From assembly GCA_013792075.1 (NCBI GenBank), contig VMSR01000098.1, positions 1 through 32,465 on the forward strand: a stretch of DNA of 32,465 nt. The letters are read 5' to 3'. The position numbers were made by a program, and so were the translations under genes. Below are positions 23,025 through 31,448 of this stretch, piece by piece (position 1 is the first letter of the stretch; each line of letters begins with the position of its first letter). The notes under the pieces were generated by a model. It did no database searches, had not been told where the DNA came from, and was given only the letters and a program-made list of their open reading frames with translations. Source of the DNA: Desulfobacula sp. GTDB lineage: Bacteria; Desulfobacterota; Desulfobacteria; Desulfobacterales; Desulfobacteraceae.

Positions 23025-24092
23025 ATGGCAAAAGTATTAATGAAAGGAAACGAAGCAATCGGAGAGGCTGCCATCAGAGCGGGGTGTAAAAATTATTTTG
23101 CCTACCCCATCACCCCCCAGTCCGAGGTTGCCGAATACCTGGTAAAACGCCTGCCGGAAGTGGACGGTGTCTTCCTCCAGGGGGAGAGTGAAGTGGCGGT
23201 CGGATATATGATCTTTGGTGCGGCAGGCGCAGGAGAGCGGGTGATGACCACCTCTTCCTCCCCGGGCATCAGCCTCATGAGCGAAGCCATTTCCTATATT
23301 GCCGCAGCCCAGTGCCCGGCGGTGTTTGTCAATATTGTACGCTGCGGCCCCGGCCTTGGCGGAATTCTGCCGGCCCAGGGGGATTATTTCCAGGCCACCA
23401 AGGGCGGCGGACACGGGGATTACCACTTGCTGGTCCTGGCACCCGACGGGGTCCAGGAAGCCGTTGAAATGACCATGCAGGCCTTTACCCTGGCTGAAAA
23501 ATACCGGGGACCGGTCATGATTTTAGGGGACGGCCTCATCGGCCAGATGATGGAACCGGTTGAGTTCCCGGAGGATTTGGCCACAGCCCCCTCCAATAAA
23601 GACGATTGGGCCACCAACGGCATGTCCACCCGGAAAAGTAAAAAAAGAAACCTGGTAAAATCCTTATATCTGGACCCGACAGAACTCAATGCACACAATC
23701 TGAATCTCAAAGCCAAATATGACCAGATGAAGCGAGAAGAGATCCAGTTTGAAGCCTATAATGCCGACGCGGACTATAAGGTGCTGATCACAAGCTACGG
23801 CACCATGAGCCGGGTCTGCAGGACCGCCATTGACCTTTTGAAAGAAGAGGGCATTGAAGTTGCCATGCTGCGGCCCAAAACCCTGTTTCCCTTCCCAGAA
23901 AAGGCGGTCTTCGAGGCTGCCACCAAGAAAAGCTGTAAATCCGTCATCAGTATTGAAATGAGCATGGGACAGATGGTGGAAGATGTCGAACGATGTGTCA
24001 AAGGCCAGCGGCCTGTTGAATTTTATGGCGAATGCGGCGGCGATATCCCGTCACCGGAAAAAATCATCGACATCATTAAAGCAATGATATAG
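23025..24092 (+). CDS. korA: 2-oxoacid:ferredoxin oxidoreductase alpha subunit (KorA/VorB type)
   Basis: The 355-residue protein contains pyruvate-ferredoxin oxidoreductase domains I and II. The start reads NYFAYPITPQSEVAEYL and is followed by QGESEVAVGYMIFGAAGAGERVMT, typical of the alpha subunit that helps to bind TPP. A GPGLGG loop and a C-terminal domain (about 240-350) with SYGTMSRV follow. The complex converts a 2-oxoacid plus CoA to acyl-CoA, CO2 and reduced ferredoxin. Whether the substrate is 2-oxoglutarate, 2-oxoisovalerate or an aromatic oxoacid cannot be told here; the ACT protein at the end of the operon hints at an amino-acid link. An AAAGGA ribosome binding site is present. Confidence 0.9.
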   Translation: MAKVLMKGNEAIGEAAIRAGCKNYFAYPITPQSEVAEYLVKRLPEVDGVFLQGESEVAVGYMIFGAAGAGERVMTTSSSPGISLMSEAISYIAAAQCPAVFVNIVRCGPGLGGILPAQGDYFQATKGGGHGDYHLLVLAPDGVQEAVEMTMQAFTLAEKYRGPVMILGDGLIGQMMEPVEFPEDLATAPSNKDDWATNGMSTRKSKKRNLVKSLYLDPTELNAHNLNLKAKYDQMKREEIQFEAYNADADYKVLITSYGTMSRVCRTAIDLLKEEGIEVAMLRPKTLFPFPEKAVFEAATKKSCKSVISIEMSMGQMVEDVERCVKGQRPVEFYGECGGDIPSPEKIIDIIKAMI

Positions 24093-24101
24093 GAGACAAC
24101 A

Positions 24102-24839
24102 ATGGGAAAAACATTTTCTAAGCCGGCCGTGCTCAGTCACACCATGACGCATTATTGCCCTGGCTGTACCCACGGCATCGTCCACAGGCTTGTTGCAGAA
24201 GCCATAGATGAACTCGGCATCATGGACAGAACCGTTGGCATCGCCCCTGTGGGGTGCGCCGTTCTGGCCTATAATTATTTTAATTGTGATTTTCAGGAAG
24301 CCGCCCACGGACGGGCGCCTGCCATGGCAACGGGCATCAAACGGGTGAGACCGGATTTGATTGTCTTTACCTACCAGGGAGACGGGGACCTGGCCTCCAT
24401 CGGCATGGGAGAAATCATCCATGCCGCCAATAGGGGGGAAAAGTTCACCACCATCTTTATCAACAATGCCATCTACGGCATGACCGGCGGACAGATGGCC
24501 CCCACCACCCTTCCGGGCCAGCGTGCCACAACGGCACCGACAGGAAGGAACACAGACCAAACGGGGATGCCCATTAAAATGGCAAACCTTTTGGGCGGCC
24601 TTGTCACCCCGGCCTATGTGACCCGCCAGGCGGTTTTAAAACCCCAGCAGATCAACAAAACAAAAAAAGCCATCAAACAGGCATTTCAATACCAGGTGGA
24701 AAACAAGTGCTTCAGCTTTGTGGAAGTGATTTCAACCTGCCCGACCAATTGGGGGCTGACCCCCCTTGCCTCTTTGAAGTGGGCCGAAGAAAACCTTCTG
24801 CCCTACTATGAACTGGGAGATGTTAAAACCCCTGAATAG
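24102..24839 (+). CDS. korB: 2-oxoacid:ferredoxin oxidoreductase beta subunit, TPP-binding
   Basis: The 245-residue subunit has an HYCPGCTHG start and the TPP-magnesium motif, GDGDLASIGMGE running to NNAIYGMTGGQ. This layout is characteristic of KorB/VorA-type subunits. It holds the catalytic TPP and passes electrons to the ferredoxin subunit. GGAG lies 6-7 nt before the ATG, and the gene starts 9 nt after the alpha stop. Confidence 0.92.
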   Translation: MGKTFSKPAVLSHTMTHYCPGCTHGIVHRLVAEAIDELGIMDRTVGIAPVGCAVLAYNYFNCDFQEAAHGRAPAMATGIKRVRPDLIVFTYQGDGDLASIGMGEIIHAANRGEKFTTIFINNAIYGMTGGQMAPTTLPGQRATTAPTGRNTDQTGMPIKMANLLGGLVTPAYVTRQAVLKPQQINKTKKAIKQAFQYQVENKCFSFVEVISTCPTNWGLTPLASLKWAEENLLPYYELGDVKTPE

Positions 24840-24879
24840 GATAACACTGTTAACACACTAGCTGTTTTTGGAGAAACCA

Positions 24880-25419
24880 ATGCAAACAGAAATAAAATTT
24901 GCAGGATTTGGAGGCCAGGGAATCTTACTGAGCGCCAAACTTCTGGCATATGCGGCAATGAAACAAGGCTCCTTTGTTGCCTGGGTACCCTCCTACGGGC
25001 CGGAGATGAGAGGAGGAACCGCCTATTGCACCGTGGTCATCAGCGACAAACTGATCGGCTCTCCCATCATCAAAAACCCCACCCACCTGGTGGCTATGAA
25101 CCGGCCTTCCCTGGAAAAATTTAGCGATACCGTCAAACCCGGGGGCATTGTGTTCATCAATAGTTCCCTGATTCCCGTCAGAAGCAACCGAAAGGATATC
25201 ATTGAACTTGTGGTGCCCATCAATGAGATTGCAGCGGCCGCCGGCAGTGTCCGGGCTGCCAACATTGTTGCCCTGGCCGCTTTTAATGCCAAGGCAAAAC
25301 TGGTGGATCCGGACCTGCTGAAAGACTGCATCAAAGAAGAATTTTCGGCAAAGGCAAAGATCATTCCGTTGAACATGAAGGCATTTGATGAAGGGGTTAA
25401 CTTCGCAGATAACAACTAG
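24880..25419 (+). CDS. korC: 2-oxoacid:ferredoxin oxidoreductase gamma subunit
   Basis: This subunit of about 179 residues begins with the gamma-domain signature FAGFGGQGILLSAKLLAYAA and contains WVPSYGPEMRGG, which contacts CoA and the other subunits. The start at 24880 is chosen because TTGGAG lies 8 nt upstream; a TTG at 24868 overlaps that site and would add four residues. It completes the D-A-B-C set of the operon. Confidence 0.9.
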   Translation: MQTEIKFAGFGGQGILLSAKLLAYAAMKQGSFVAWVPSYGPEMRGGTAYCTVVISDKLIGSPIIKNPTHLVAMNRPSLEKFSDTVKPGGIVFINSSLIPVRSNRKDIIELVVPINEIAAAAGSVRAANIVALAAFNAKAKLVDPDLLKDCIKEEFSAKAKIIPLNMKAFDEGVNFADNN

Positions 25420-25448
25420 GATGATGGTGTAAAAAAGGGGAGGACAAG

Positions 25449-25940
25449 ATGATCAGACGTGAAATATCGCTTTTTCTAAAAAACGTACCCGGCGAACTGG
25501 GAAAACTCACCGCTCTTTTTGGAGAGGCCAGCATCAATATTGATGCCATCACCATCCAGGATGCATCTGCCTATGTCCAGAACCTGTTTGAAGCCCGGGG
25601 CAAATCTCTGAAACGCCTGGCATCCTATGCCAGCTATAGTTCCATGAAACGGGACTCTGCCGATTTTGCCCTGATCCGGCTGTTAACGGACAAGCCCGAT
25701 GAAACCCTGACCATGTTAAAGGAAAACGACTATTTGTTTGACTCTAATGAGGTGGTGGCCATTGATATCACCAACAAACCCGGAGAGTTTGCCAAGATAA
25801 CCAAACGCCTTGGGGAAGAGAAAATAAACATCAATTATGTCTACGGATCTGTGTCTGATTCCGGCGGCAAATGCCTCTTTGTCTTCTGCCCGGAGGATGT
25901 TGCCTTTGCAGACTCCATATTCGAAGGCGGCAGGTACTAA
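25449..25940 (+). CDS. Tandem ACT-domain protein, probable amino-acid sensor
   Basis: The 163-residue protein contains two ACT-like units. The first starts FLKNVPGELGKLTALFGEASINIDAI, and the second (about 100-155) repeats the pattern as DITNKPGEFAKITKRLGEEKININ. There is no enzyme domain. Stand-alone double ACT proteins bind amino acids and regulate nearby enzymes. It lies 29 nt after the gamma subunit with GGGGAGG upstream, so it is the last gene of this operon. The likely job is amino-acid-responsive control of, or signalling from, the oxidoreductase; the ligand is unknown. Confidence 0.85.
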   Translation: MIRREISLFLKNVPGELGKLTALFGEASINIDAITIQDASAYVQNLFEARGKSLKRLASYASYSSMKRDSADFALIRLLTDKPDETLTMLKENDYLFDSNEVVAIDITNKPGEFAKITKRLGEEKININYVYGSVSDSGGKCLFVFCPEDVAFADSIFEGGRY

Positions 25941-25948
25941 CCACTTTT

Positions 25949-25990
25949 TTTGTCCGGCCTGTGTTCTGGGAAGAAAACAGGCCGGACAAA
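25949..25990. terminator. Stable hairpin between convergent transcripts
   Basis: A 14-bp perfect stem (25949-25962 with 25977-25990, core GTCCGGCCTG) has a 14-nt loop. It lies just after the ACT gene. No proper T-run follows on either strand (a T-run precedes it on the plus strand), so it is a non-canonical terminator or mRNA 3' end protector. Confidence 0.55.
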
Positions 25991-26046
25991 TTGAGATTTG
26001 ATCGGAAAAGTATATCTAAACCAGCGACCTGAAATATTTCTGAACA

Positions 26047-26265
26047 TTAGAATCCGCTGCCATCGGGTATGCCATCTCCTGAATTCGGTGCAGGACCTCT
26101 GGAATCTCCACTGTCGCCACTGGGCCCATAGGGGCCGCCATCCATCCCGCTTCCATCGGGTATGCCGTCTCCTGAATTCGGAGCGGGGCCATTACCGGCC
26201 ATAGCAGGCCCCATGGCAAATCCCAAAATAAAGAGTGTTGTTAATAAAATGATTAGTTTTTTCAT
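26047..26265 (-). CDS. Small secreted Gly/Pro/Asp-rich peptide with duplicated motif
   Basis: I do not recognise a named family. The 72-residue precursor has a clear Sec signal peptide (1-23, ending A-M-A). The mature peptide of about 49 residues is almost entirely Gly, Pro, Ser, Asp and Asn, with no Cys. GPAPNSGDGIPDGSG occurs twice, identically, at residues 26-40 and 57-71. At DNA level the copies (26146-26190, 26053-26097) differ at 6 of 45 bases, all synonymous, so the protein motif is conserved. The start at 26265 is chosen for AAGGGGG upstream and because it opens the signal peptide; a longer in-frame extension to 26388 runs through the promoter. It lies downstream of a MacAB-like exporter on the same strand. 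Confidence 0.75.
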   Translation of the reverse strand: MKKLIILLTTLFILGFAMGPAMAGNGPAPNSGDGIPDGSGMDGGPYGPSGDSGDSRGPAPNSGDGIPDGSGF

Positions 26266-26378
26266 GTAAACCCCCTTTTTGTTATTTTGTTGGAAAATAT
26301 AAAAGAATTGGACCGCCTTTGCAGCTGCCCTCCTAACGCAACAAACCATGGTTTTTCCATGATTTGCCCTTTTTCTAG

Positions 26379-26407
26379 ACAGTATCAAATTTTGATATAA
26401 TTGTCAA
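26379..26407 (-). promoter_or_regulatory. Promoter of the small peptide gene with a palindromic spacer
   Basis: On the minus strand, TTGACA (26402-26407) is followed by 17 bp and TACTGT (26379-26384), a perfect -35 and a weak -10. A 15-bp palindrome, TATCAAA-T-TTTGATA (26383-26397), fills the spacer and could be a repressor or activator site. A second perfect palindrome, AAACCATGGTTT, lies at 26343-26354 in the leader. A dedicated promoter means that the peptide can be expressed apart from the exporter. Confidence 0.5.
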
Positions 26408-26428
26408 TCAATCTTTTTACAACGTTTA

Positions 26429-27760
26429 TTATTGTACCTTAATTTTATCTTTCAGTGTCAGCCCGGAAAGGACTTCAATGTTGATCCCGTCTGATAATCC
26501 AACCATTATTTTTCGTTTTTCAAATGTATCAGGATAGGTTTCCACTTCAACAAAAACACCGGAATCGTTGAATATCAGGTTCCCCTCATCCACTGCCAAG
26601 ACATTTTCACGTTTATCCAGAACGATATCGGCACTTGCTGAATAGCCTGCCCTGATGAAATATTGATCATCTGTTGTGACCTTGGCCCGAATATTAAATT
26701 GAACAGCACCGTTTTTTTCGATTCCTTTGGGTGAAATATATTCAATAACAGCGTTGAACCTGGCATCTGAAATGGCACCAATCGTCAGTATCAATGCCAT
26801 CCCCATATGGATGTTATTGATTTCAGATTCATCCACCTGGCCTTCAAAAACCATGTCCTTCATATCTGCAATGACAGCAATTGTTGTCCCCATGGACTGT
26901 GTATTGATTTCCACAACAGGCGCGCCTTCTTTTACGGGGATATCCAGAATCGTTCCATCAATGGTTGATCTGACAAGGGTGTTGCTCATTTCCGGGGAAA
27001 GCGGCGAAATACCGTCGAGGATCAGCTGCAGATTGTTCCAGGAAGAGGAGACTTCTTCTTTGGCCTGTTCCAGTGAATTTTCAGCCTCCTGAAGCTCGGC
27101 TTGCATGGCATCAAAGGTTTGCGCCTTCATCATCAGGTAGTGGTTCTGCGCTTTCTGGTACGCTTCCCGGGATCTTGCAAGGATCAGGGTCGTTTGCTCA
27201 AAAACAGCTTCAGTGATGATCTGTTTTTGGGCAAGATTTTTCTGGCGGTCAAACTCTTTTTGCGCACTGGCAAGGGTCAGCTTTGCCGTTTTTGATTCAG
27301 CTTCTGCCTGGTTGAGAGCGATTAAGTTCGGCGTGTCATTTTTATCACTGATTTTACCGGATAAAAATGCTTCCTGATATCGCTGTTTTACACGGCTGTG
27401 GGTCTTTTGGACATAATCCAGGTTGACCTGTGCTTTTTTAAAGCGGGCCTGTGCGTCATTGAGGCGCAAAAGATTGGGGATGAGTTTGATCCTGGCAATA
27501 ACACCGCCTTTTTCCACCTTATCTCCGGCTTCTACCAGCAATTCCTCTAAAATACCCGATACCTGTGGCTTTATCTCTATTTCTTTTCTGGCAACCACGC
27601 TACCGGAAGCAATCGTCTTTTTAACGATATCCAAGTGTTGGGCCAGAGTCGTTTTATACACGACCTGCCGGGGTCTGGAGCGGTTATATAAGAAAAACAA
27701 CGTACCAACCACAAAGCCGACTAGCAAAACAATCACCAAGACCCTGAATATCCTTTTCAT
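26429..27760 (-). CDS. MacA/HlyD-type periplasmic adaptor
   Basis: The 443-residue protein has one N-terminal TM segment (about 5-26), a barrel-sandwich (lipoyl-like) half KPQVSGILEELLVEAGDKVEKG near 65-85, and a long helical coiled-coil hairpin (about 95-250) rich in Gln, Ala, Glu and Lys. The second barrel-sandwich half is followed by beta-barrel and membrane-proximal domains. It would bridge the inner-membrane ABC permeases to a TolC-type outer-membrane channel, which is not encoded here. It starts 28 nt after the permease at 27789 in the same operon. Confidence 0.88.
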   Translation of the reverse strand: MKRIFRVLVIVLLVGFVVGTLFFLYNRSRPRQVVYKTTLAQHLDIVKKTIASGSVVARKEIEIKPQVSGILEELLVEAGDKVEKGGVIARIKLIPNLLRLNDAQARFKKAQVNLDYVQKTHSRVKQRYQEAFLSGKISDKNDTPNLIALNQAEAESKTAKLTLASAQKEFDRQKNLAQKQIITEAVFEQTTLILARSREAYQKAQNHYLMMKAQTFDAMQAELQEAENSLEQAKEEVSSSWNNLQLILDGISPLSPEMSNTLVRSTIDGTILDIPVKEGAPVVEINTQSMGTTIAVIADMKDMVFEGQVDESEINNIHMGMALILTIGAISDARFNAVIEYISPKGIEKNGAVQFNIRAKVTTDDQYFIRAGYSASADIVLDKRENVLAVDEGNLIFNDSGVFVEVETYPDTFEKRKIMVGLSDGINIEVLSGLTLKDKIKVQ

Positions 27761-27788
27761 TTGCCATCTCTTTTTATAGTATTAGCTA

Positions 27789-29075
27789 TCAATAATTCTG
27801 GCGCAGTGCATCCGCAGGTTTCATTCTCACCGCCCCAAGCGCCGGGATCATGCCTGCAAAAACCCCTCCCAATGTCAATAGGACAAGGGCCCCAAGACCC
27901 GCATACAGGTTAATTTCCGGATGTTGAAACATTTTTGTCTCCACATTTAAAAACAGGATTACCTTGTCGACAACTTCTAGAACACCCACACCCAGAACCA
28001 GGGCCACGTACCCGGGCACAGAGGTTAACACAAGGGTTTCCAGAATTAACTGGACCATTATAGACAGGGGGGATGCGCCCATTGCCCTTCGAATACCGAT
28101 TTCTCGGGTACGTTCCCTGACCACGATCACCATGATATTGGAAATGCCGATAATCCCAGCCAACATTGTAAAAATACCGACAAACCAGGTAATAAAACGA
28201 ATCCCCGTAAACAGATCGGCCATTTTTTTAAACCGGTCGGCCATATTCCAGGAACCAAACGCTCTTTTATCATTGGGGGCGACAAAATGCCGTCGGGCCA
28301 GTAATGCACTTGCTTTTTCCTTGACCTGTTCTGCATCAAACCCAAGCTTTACATTTATTGAAAACCAGCCCACAATTTCTCCCCAGTTAAAGGTTTGCTG
28401 AAATGTAGACAAGGGCAGAAAAATAGCTTTGGCATTTTCTTCATAATCATCAGAATTATGGTTGGGCAACCCGAATATTCCCACTATTTGAAAATGAATA
28501 TCATTAATGCAGACAAACTGGCCAATGGGATTTTGATCTTCGGGAAACAAAAGCGGAACACTTTCAGACCCCATAACCGCTACTTTTCTTTTCTGCACAA
28601 GATCCAGTCTGTTTAAAAAGCGTCCCCGGGTGATTTCCATCAAATTAATATCACGAATCTGGGGTTCATCGCCGTAGATGGTTAATGTGGCAGCTTTGTC
28701 CTTGTAACTGACATTATTGTAAGTATCCCTGGCCCTCATACTGCCCCGTGGTGCCACAACCTGAATTTCCGGTATGGTTTCCCTCAAAATACGCGTGTCG
28801 TCATTGTTAAAATAATAGCTTCTACCAATAGCATACCCTTTATAGGGTTTGGTGGTGATCCGCGTCCAGATATAAAATGTATTGGTTGCATAGGAACGAT
28901 AAGCAGAATAGGCGCCATTTTGAAGACCCGTGGCGACACCCACCAGAATAACCAGCATGAATACCCCCCAGAAAACACCAAAAACAGTCATCAGCGAACG
29001 AATTCTATTTTGTTGAATTGTATAGGCAATTTCCTGCCAGGTGTCTTTGCTAAATAACATGGGCATCCTATTCAT
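27789..29075 (-). CDS. MacB-like ABC transporter permease (second copy)
   Basis: The 428-residue protein has an N-terminal TM (RIRSLMTVFGVFWGVFMLVILVG), a periplasmic MacB_PCD domain (about 50-270) and three C-terminal TM segments of the FtsX type. ERTREIGIRRAMGA forms the cytoplasmic coupling loop. It has no ATPase domain, so the ATPase at 30349 must power it. Its start overlaps the stop of the preceding permease by 8 nt. It is clearly related to but distinct from the other permease, so the transporter is likely a heterodimer. Confidence 0.9.
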   Translation of the reverse strand: MNRMPMLFSKDTWQEIAYTIQQNRIRSLMTVFGVFWGVFMLVILVGVATGLQNGAYSAYRSYATNTFYIWTRITTKPYKGYAIGRSYYFNNDDTRILRETIPEIQVVAPRGSMRARDTYNNVSYKDKAATLTIYGDEPQIRDINLMEITRGRFLNRLDLVQKRKVAVMGSESVPLLFPEDQNPIGQFVCINDIHFQIVGIFGLPNHNSDDYEENAKAIFLPLSTFQQTFNWGEIVGWFSINVKLGFDAEQVKEKASALLARRHFVAPNDKRAFGSWNMADRFKKMADLFTGIRFITWFVGIFTMLAGIIGISNIMVIVVRERTREIGIRRAMGASPLSIMVQLILETLVLTSVPGYVALVLGVGVLEVVDKVILFLNVETKMFQHPEINLYAGLGALVLLTLGGVFAGMIPALGAVRMKPADALRQNY

Positions 29076-30309
29076 CCCTCAGGGCGTCCACGGGACGGAT
29101 GCCAGCGGCTTGTATGGCCGGAAAAATACCGGCAAGGGAACCAGATATAACCAAAATCAACAATGCGCCAAAGGCGATCCCCATATTGATTTCTGGATTT
29201 TTAAAATAGGCAGCCCCCTTTATGTAGGTTCCCATTATTTCCAGTATGGCGATCCCTGCCACAAGGCCAACATACCCAAATCCAAAGGTAATGATGATGG
29301 ATTCGGTCAAAATCATCTGTACCACAGAGTTGGGGGTCGCCCCCAGTGTCTTTCGGATGCCGATCTCACGGGACCGTTCTTTAACGGTTATCAACATGAT
29401 ATTGCTGATGCTCACCATGCCTGCCACAATTGAGCCGATACCCATTATCCAGACAAATATTCTGATGCTGGCAAAAAGATCCATAAAATTTAAATATTCA
29501 CTCAAAGAATTGTGTATGAAAATTGCCTGACTGTCTTCCTGGGAAAACCCATGCCGACCTGCCAATAGATCCCTGACCTTTTTTTCCACGGCCCTGGCCC
29601 CTGATTGATCTGTTGCATTAATGGTCATGGCAATATTCTGTACAAGGTCATTTCTGTTAAAAACCTTTTGCAGGGTGGATATGGGCATAAAAATACGGTC
29701 TAAATTCCATTGATCTCCTGGATCATCAAATATCCCGATGACTTGAAAAGGAATTCCCCTGATCAGAATGTGTTTTCCGATGGAATATTGATTTTGAAAC
29801 ACTTCTTTTTGTACATCAATTCCTAAAATCACAACTTTCCGGTTCTGGCTTTCATCAAGGGTGTTTAATGATCGTCCTTTAACCATTCGGAAATTTTCAA
29901 TTTTATCATACTCGGGTCTAACGCCGACAACCTGAAACTTGCCTATTTTTTTTTGGTATCGGACCGTGGTGTTTCTACTCAGATAAAACCTGCCGCTGAT
30001 GAATTGTGTTTCATGAATTTTATGGCCAATTTCATGAACATCCGGATTATGAAAAGATATTTCCCGGCCTGGTTTTAACCCTTTATGATGAACAGATGTT
30101 TGACCGGGCCTGACCCACAGGCTATTGATTGCATCTTCTTGAAAAGCACTATCGATACCGTTTTCCAGGCCATGGCCTGCGCCCAGCAACAAAATGAGCA
30201 TAAAAATACCCCAGGAGACGGTGAGTCCAGTTAAAATTGTACGAAGCCTGTTTTTTTCAAGCGTATAAAAAATTTCCTGAAACTGATCAAAAAAATTTCT
30301 AATATCCAT
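29068..30309 (-). CDS. MacB-like ABC transporter permease (first copy)
   Basis: The 413-residue protein has the same layout: an N-terminal TM after NRLRTILTGLTVSWGIFM, a MacB_PCD periplasmic domain, then the FtsX-like three-TM C-terminus with ERSREIGIRKTLGA. MacB-type permeases are mechanotransmitters that push periplasmic substrates through an outer-membrane duct rather than pumping across the inner membrane. It lies 39 nt after the ATPase gene. Confidence 0.9.
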   Translation of the reverse strand: MDIRNFFDQFQEIFYTLEKNRLRTILTGLTVSWGIFMLILLLGAGHGLENGIDSAFQEDAINSLWVRPGQTSVHHKGLKPGREISFHNPDVHEIGHKIHETQFISGRFYLSRNTTVRYQKKIGKFQVVGVRPEYDKIENFRMVKGRSLNTLDESQNRKVVILGIDVQKEVFQNQYSIGKHILIRGIPFQVIGIFDDPGDQWNLDRIFMPISTLQKVFNRNDLVQNIAMTINATDQSGARAVEKKVRDLLAGRHGFSQEDSQAIFIHNSLSEYLNFMDLFASIRIFVWIMGIGSIVAGMVSISNIMLITVKERSREIGIRKTLGATPNSVVQMILTESIIITFGFGYVGLVAGIAILEIMGTYIKGAAYFKNPEINMGIAFGALLILVISGSLAGIFPAIQAAGIRPVDALRDE

Positions 30310-30348
30310 GCTTTAATATGATCCTGATAAAAAATATACGCCAAAAGC

Positions 30349-31056
30349 CTAGTCTTTTATGCGGCTCTTTTTTATAATGCCTTCGGAAAGATAAAGAATA
30401 CGATCGGTCATGGCCGCAATCTGTTTTTCATGGGTGATGACGATCAGCGTAATACCCCTGGTGTTTATCTGTTTAAAAACCTTCATCACCCCAAGGCTTG
30501 TGTCATTGTCTAAGGCACCTGTGGGTTCATCTGCCAGAACAACGGTTGGATTTGTTATAATGGCACGGGCTATGGCAACCCGCTGTTTCTGACCGCCCGA
30601 CAGCTCATTGGGAAAATGGTTTGCCCATGGCGCCATCCCCAGCCTCTCCAGGTGCTCCATGGCTTGCTGATTTCTTTTTTTCCGTGAAACCTTCCGAAAA
30701 AAAAGGGGCAGTGCAACATTTTCCTGGGCTGTTTTAAACGGAATCAGATGAAAGGATTGAAAAATAAACCCCAAATGCCGATTGCGAAGCGCAGCGGCTT
30801 TGGTTTCACTCATTTTTCCCATAAATTCCCCATCCAGCATATATTCACCTTGATCATAATCATCCAGAAGGCCCAGAATATTGAGCAGGGTGGATTTCCC
30901 GGATCCGGATGAGCCCATGATCGCAATCATTTCTCCGGCCCTGACAGACAGATCCACCCCTCTGAGAACATTGATGCGGTTATTGCCCTGGGTATAGGTT
31001 TTATGGATATTTTTTAAAAAAAGTATCCTTTTTTTATCATGGATTTTCTCCAGCAT
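30349..31056 (-). CDS. ABC transporter ATPase of the MacB/LolD group
   Basis: The 235-residue protein has every ATPase motif: Walker A G48-SSGSGKST, Q-loop Q100, signature LSGGQ (152-156), Walker B VVLADEP with E177 and the H-loop H209. The INVLRGVDL start and LGLLDDYDQG segment are typical of the LolD/MacB/FtsE group. It is the first gene of the operon with both permeases and the adaptor, and AGGAGAG lies upstream of the ATG. It energises periplasmic substrate export or lipoprotein-like handling; the substrate is not known from sequence. Confidence 0.93.
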   Translation of the reverse strand: MLEKIHDKKRILFLKNIHKTYTQGNNRINVLRGVDLSVRAGEMIAIMGSSGSGKSTLLNILGLLDDYDQGEYMLDGEFMGKMSETKAAALRNRHLGFIFQSFHLIPFKTAQENVALPLFFRKVSRKKRNQQAMEHLERLGMAPWANHFPNELSGGQKQRVAIARAIITNPTVVLADEPTGALDNDTSLGVMKVFKQINTRGITLIVITHEKQIAAMTDRILYLSEGIIKKSRIKD

Positions 31057-31448
31057 TTTCTCTATTCTCTCCTGAGTTCCCGCTGTATTCCCAAGTTTGA
31101 ACCAAGATTTTTTGCGTTACCGGATCCAAAGATCTTCACCCCAAGATCTACAATAAATAAAATCAAGAATACACTAAAAAAAACGCTCCTGCAAAAAAGA
31201 ATAGCGCTCCTGGTGGCTCGGAAAATGACCCAACTCTTTCCGGTTAGGGGAATGCAGGCGGTTCTTGGTTACCTATCTGGTATTTCCACAACACAATTTA
31301 TTTTGTAATATTTGATGGTTCATGGTCTGAGGATCTTTCTTCTTGAGAAAAACCTGGTTTTAATTTAAGCTGGTTTCCACGCGATTTTTGCTTTCCAAAC
31401 CCCAAACTGCCGGGGCAGACCTGGCGGTTCAAGCAGAAAGTTTTATTT
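31057..31448. other. Divergent intergenic region, no gene
   Basis: The region of about 390 bp lies between the exporter operon (-) and the kinase at 31449 (+) and should contain both promoters. An inverted repeat AGATCTT/AAGATCT (31130-31136, 31143-31149, 6-nt gap) is a possible operator for the exporter operon. The open frame at 31388 on the plus strand is an out-of-frame overlap of the kinase gene and is not real. No clear -35/-10 pair is seen. Confidence 0.4.

Noticed and set aside
26266-26388. 41-residue N-terminal extension of the small peptide
   Set aside because: It would bury the signal peptide and read through the promoter and a leader palindrome; a good ribosome binding site lies at 26265.
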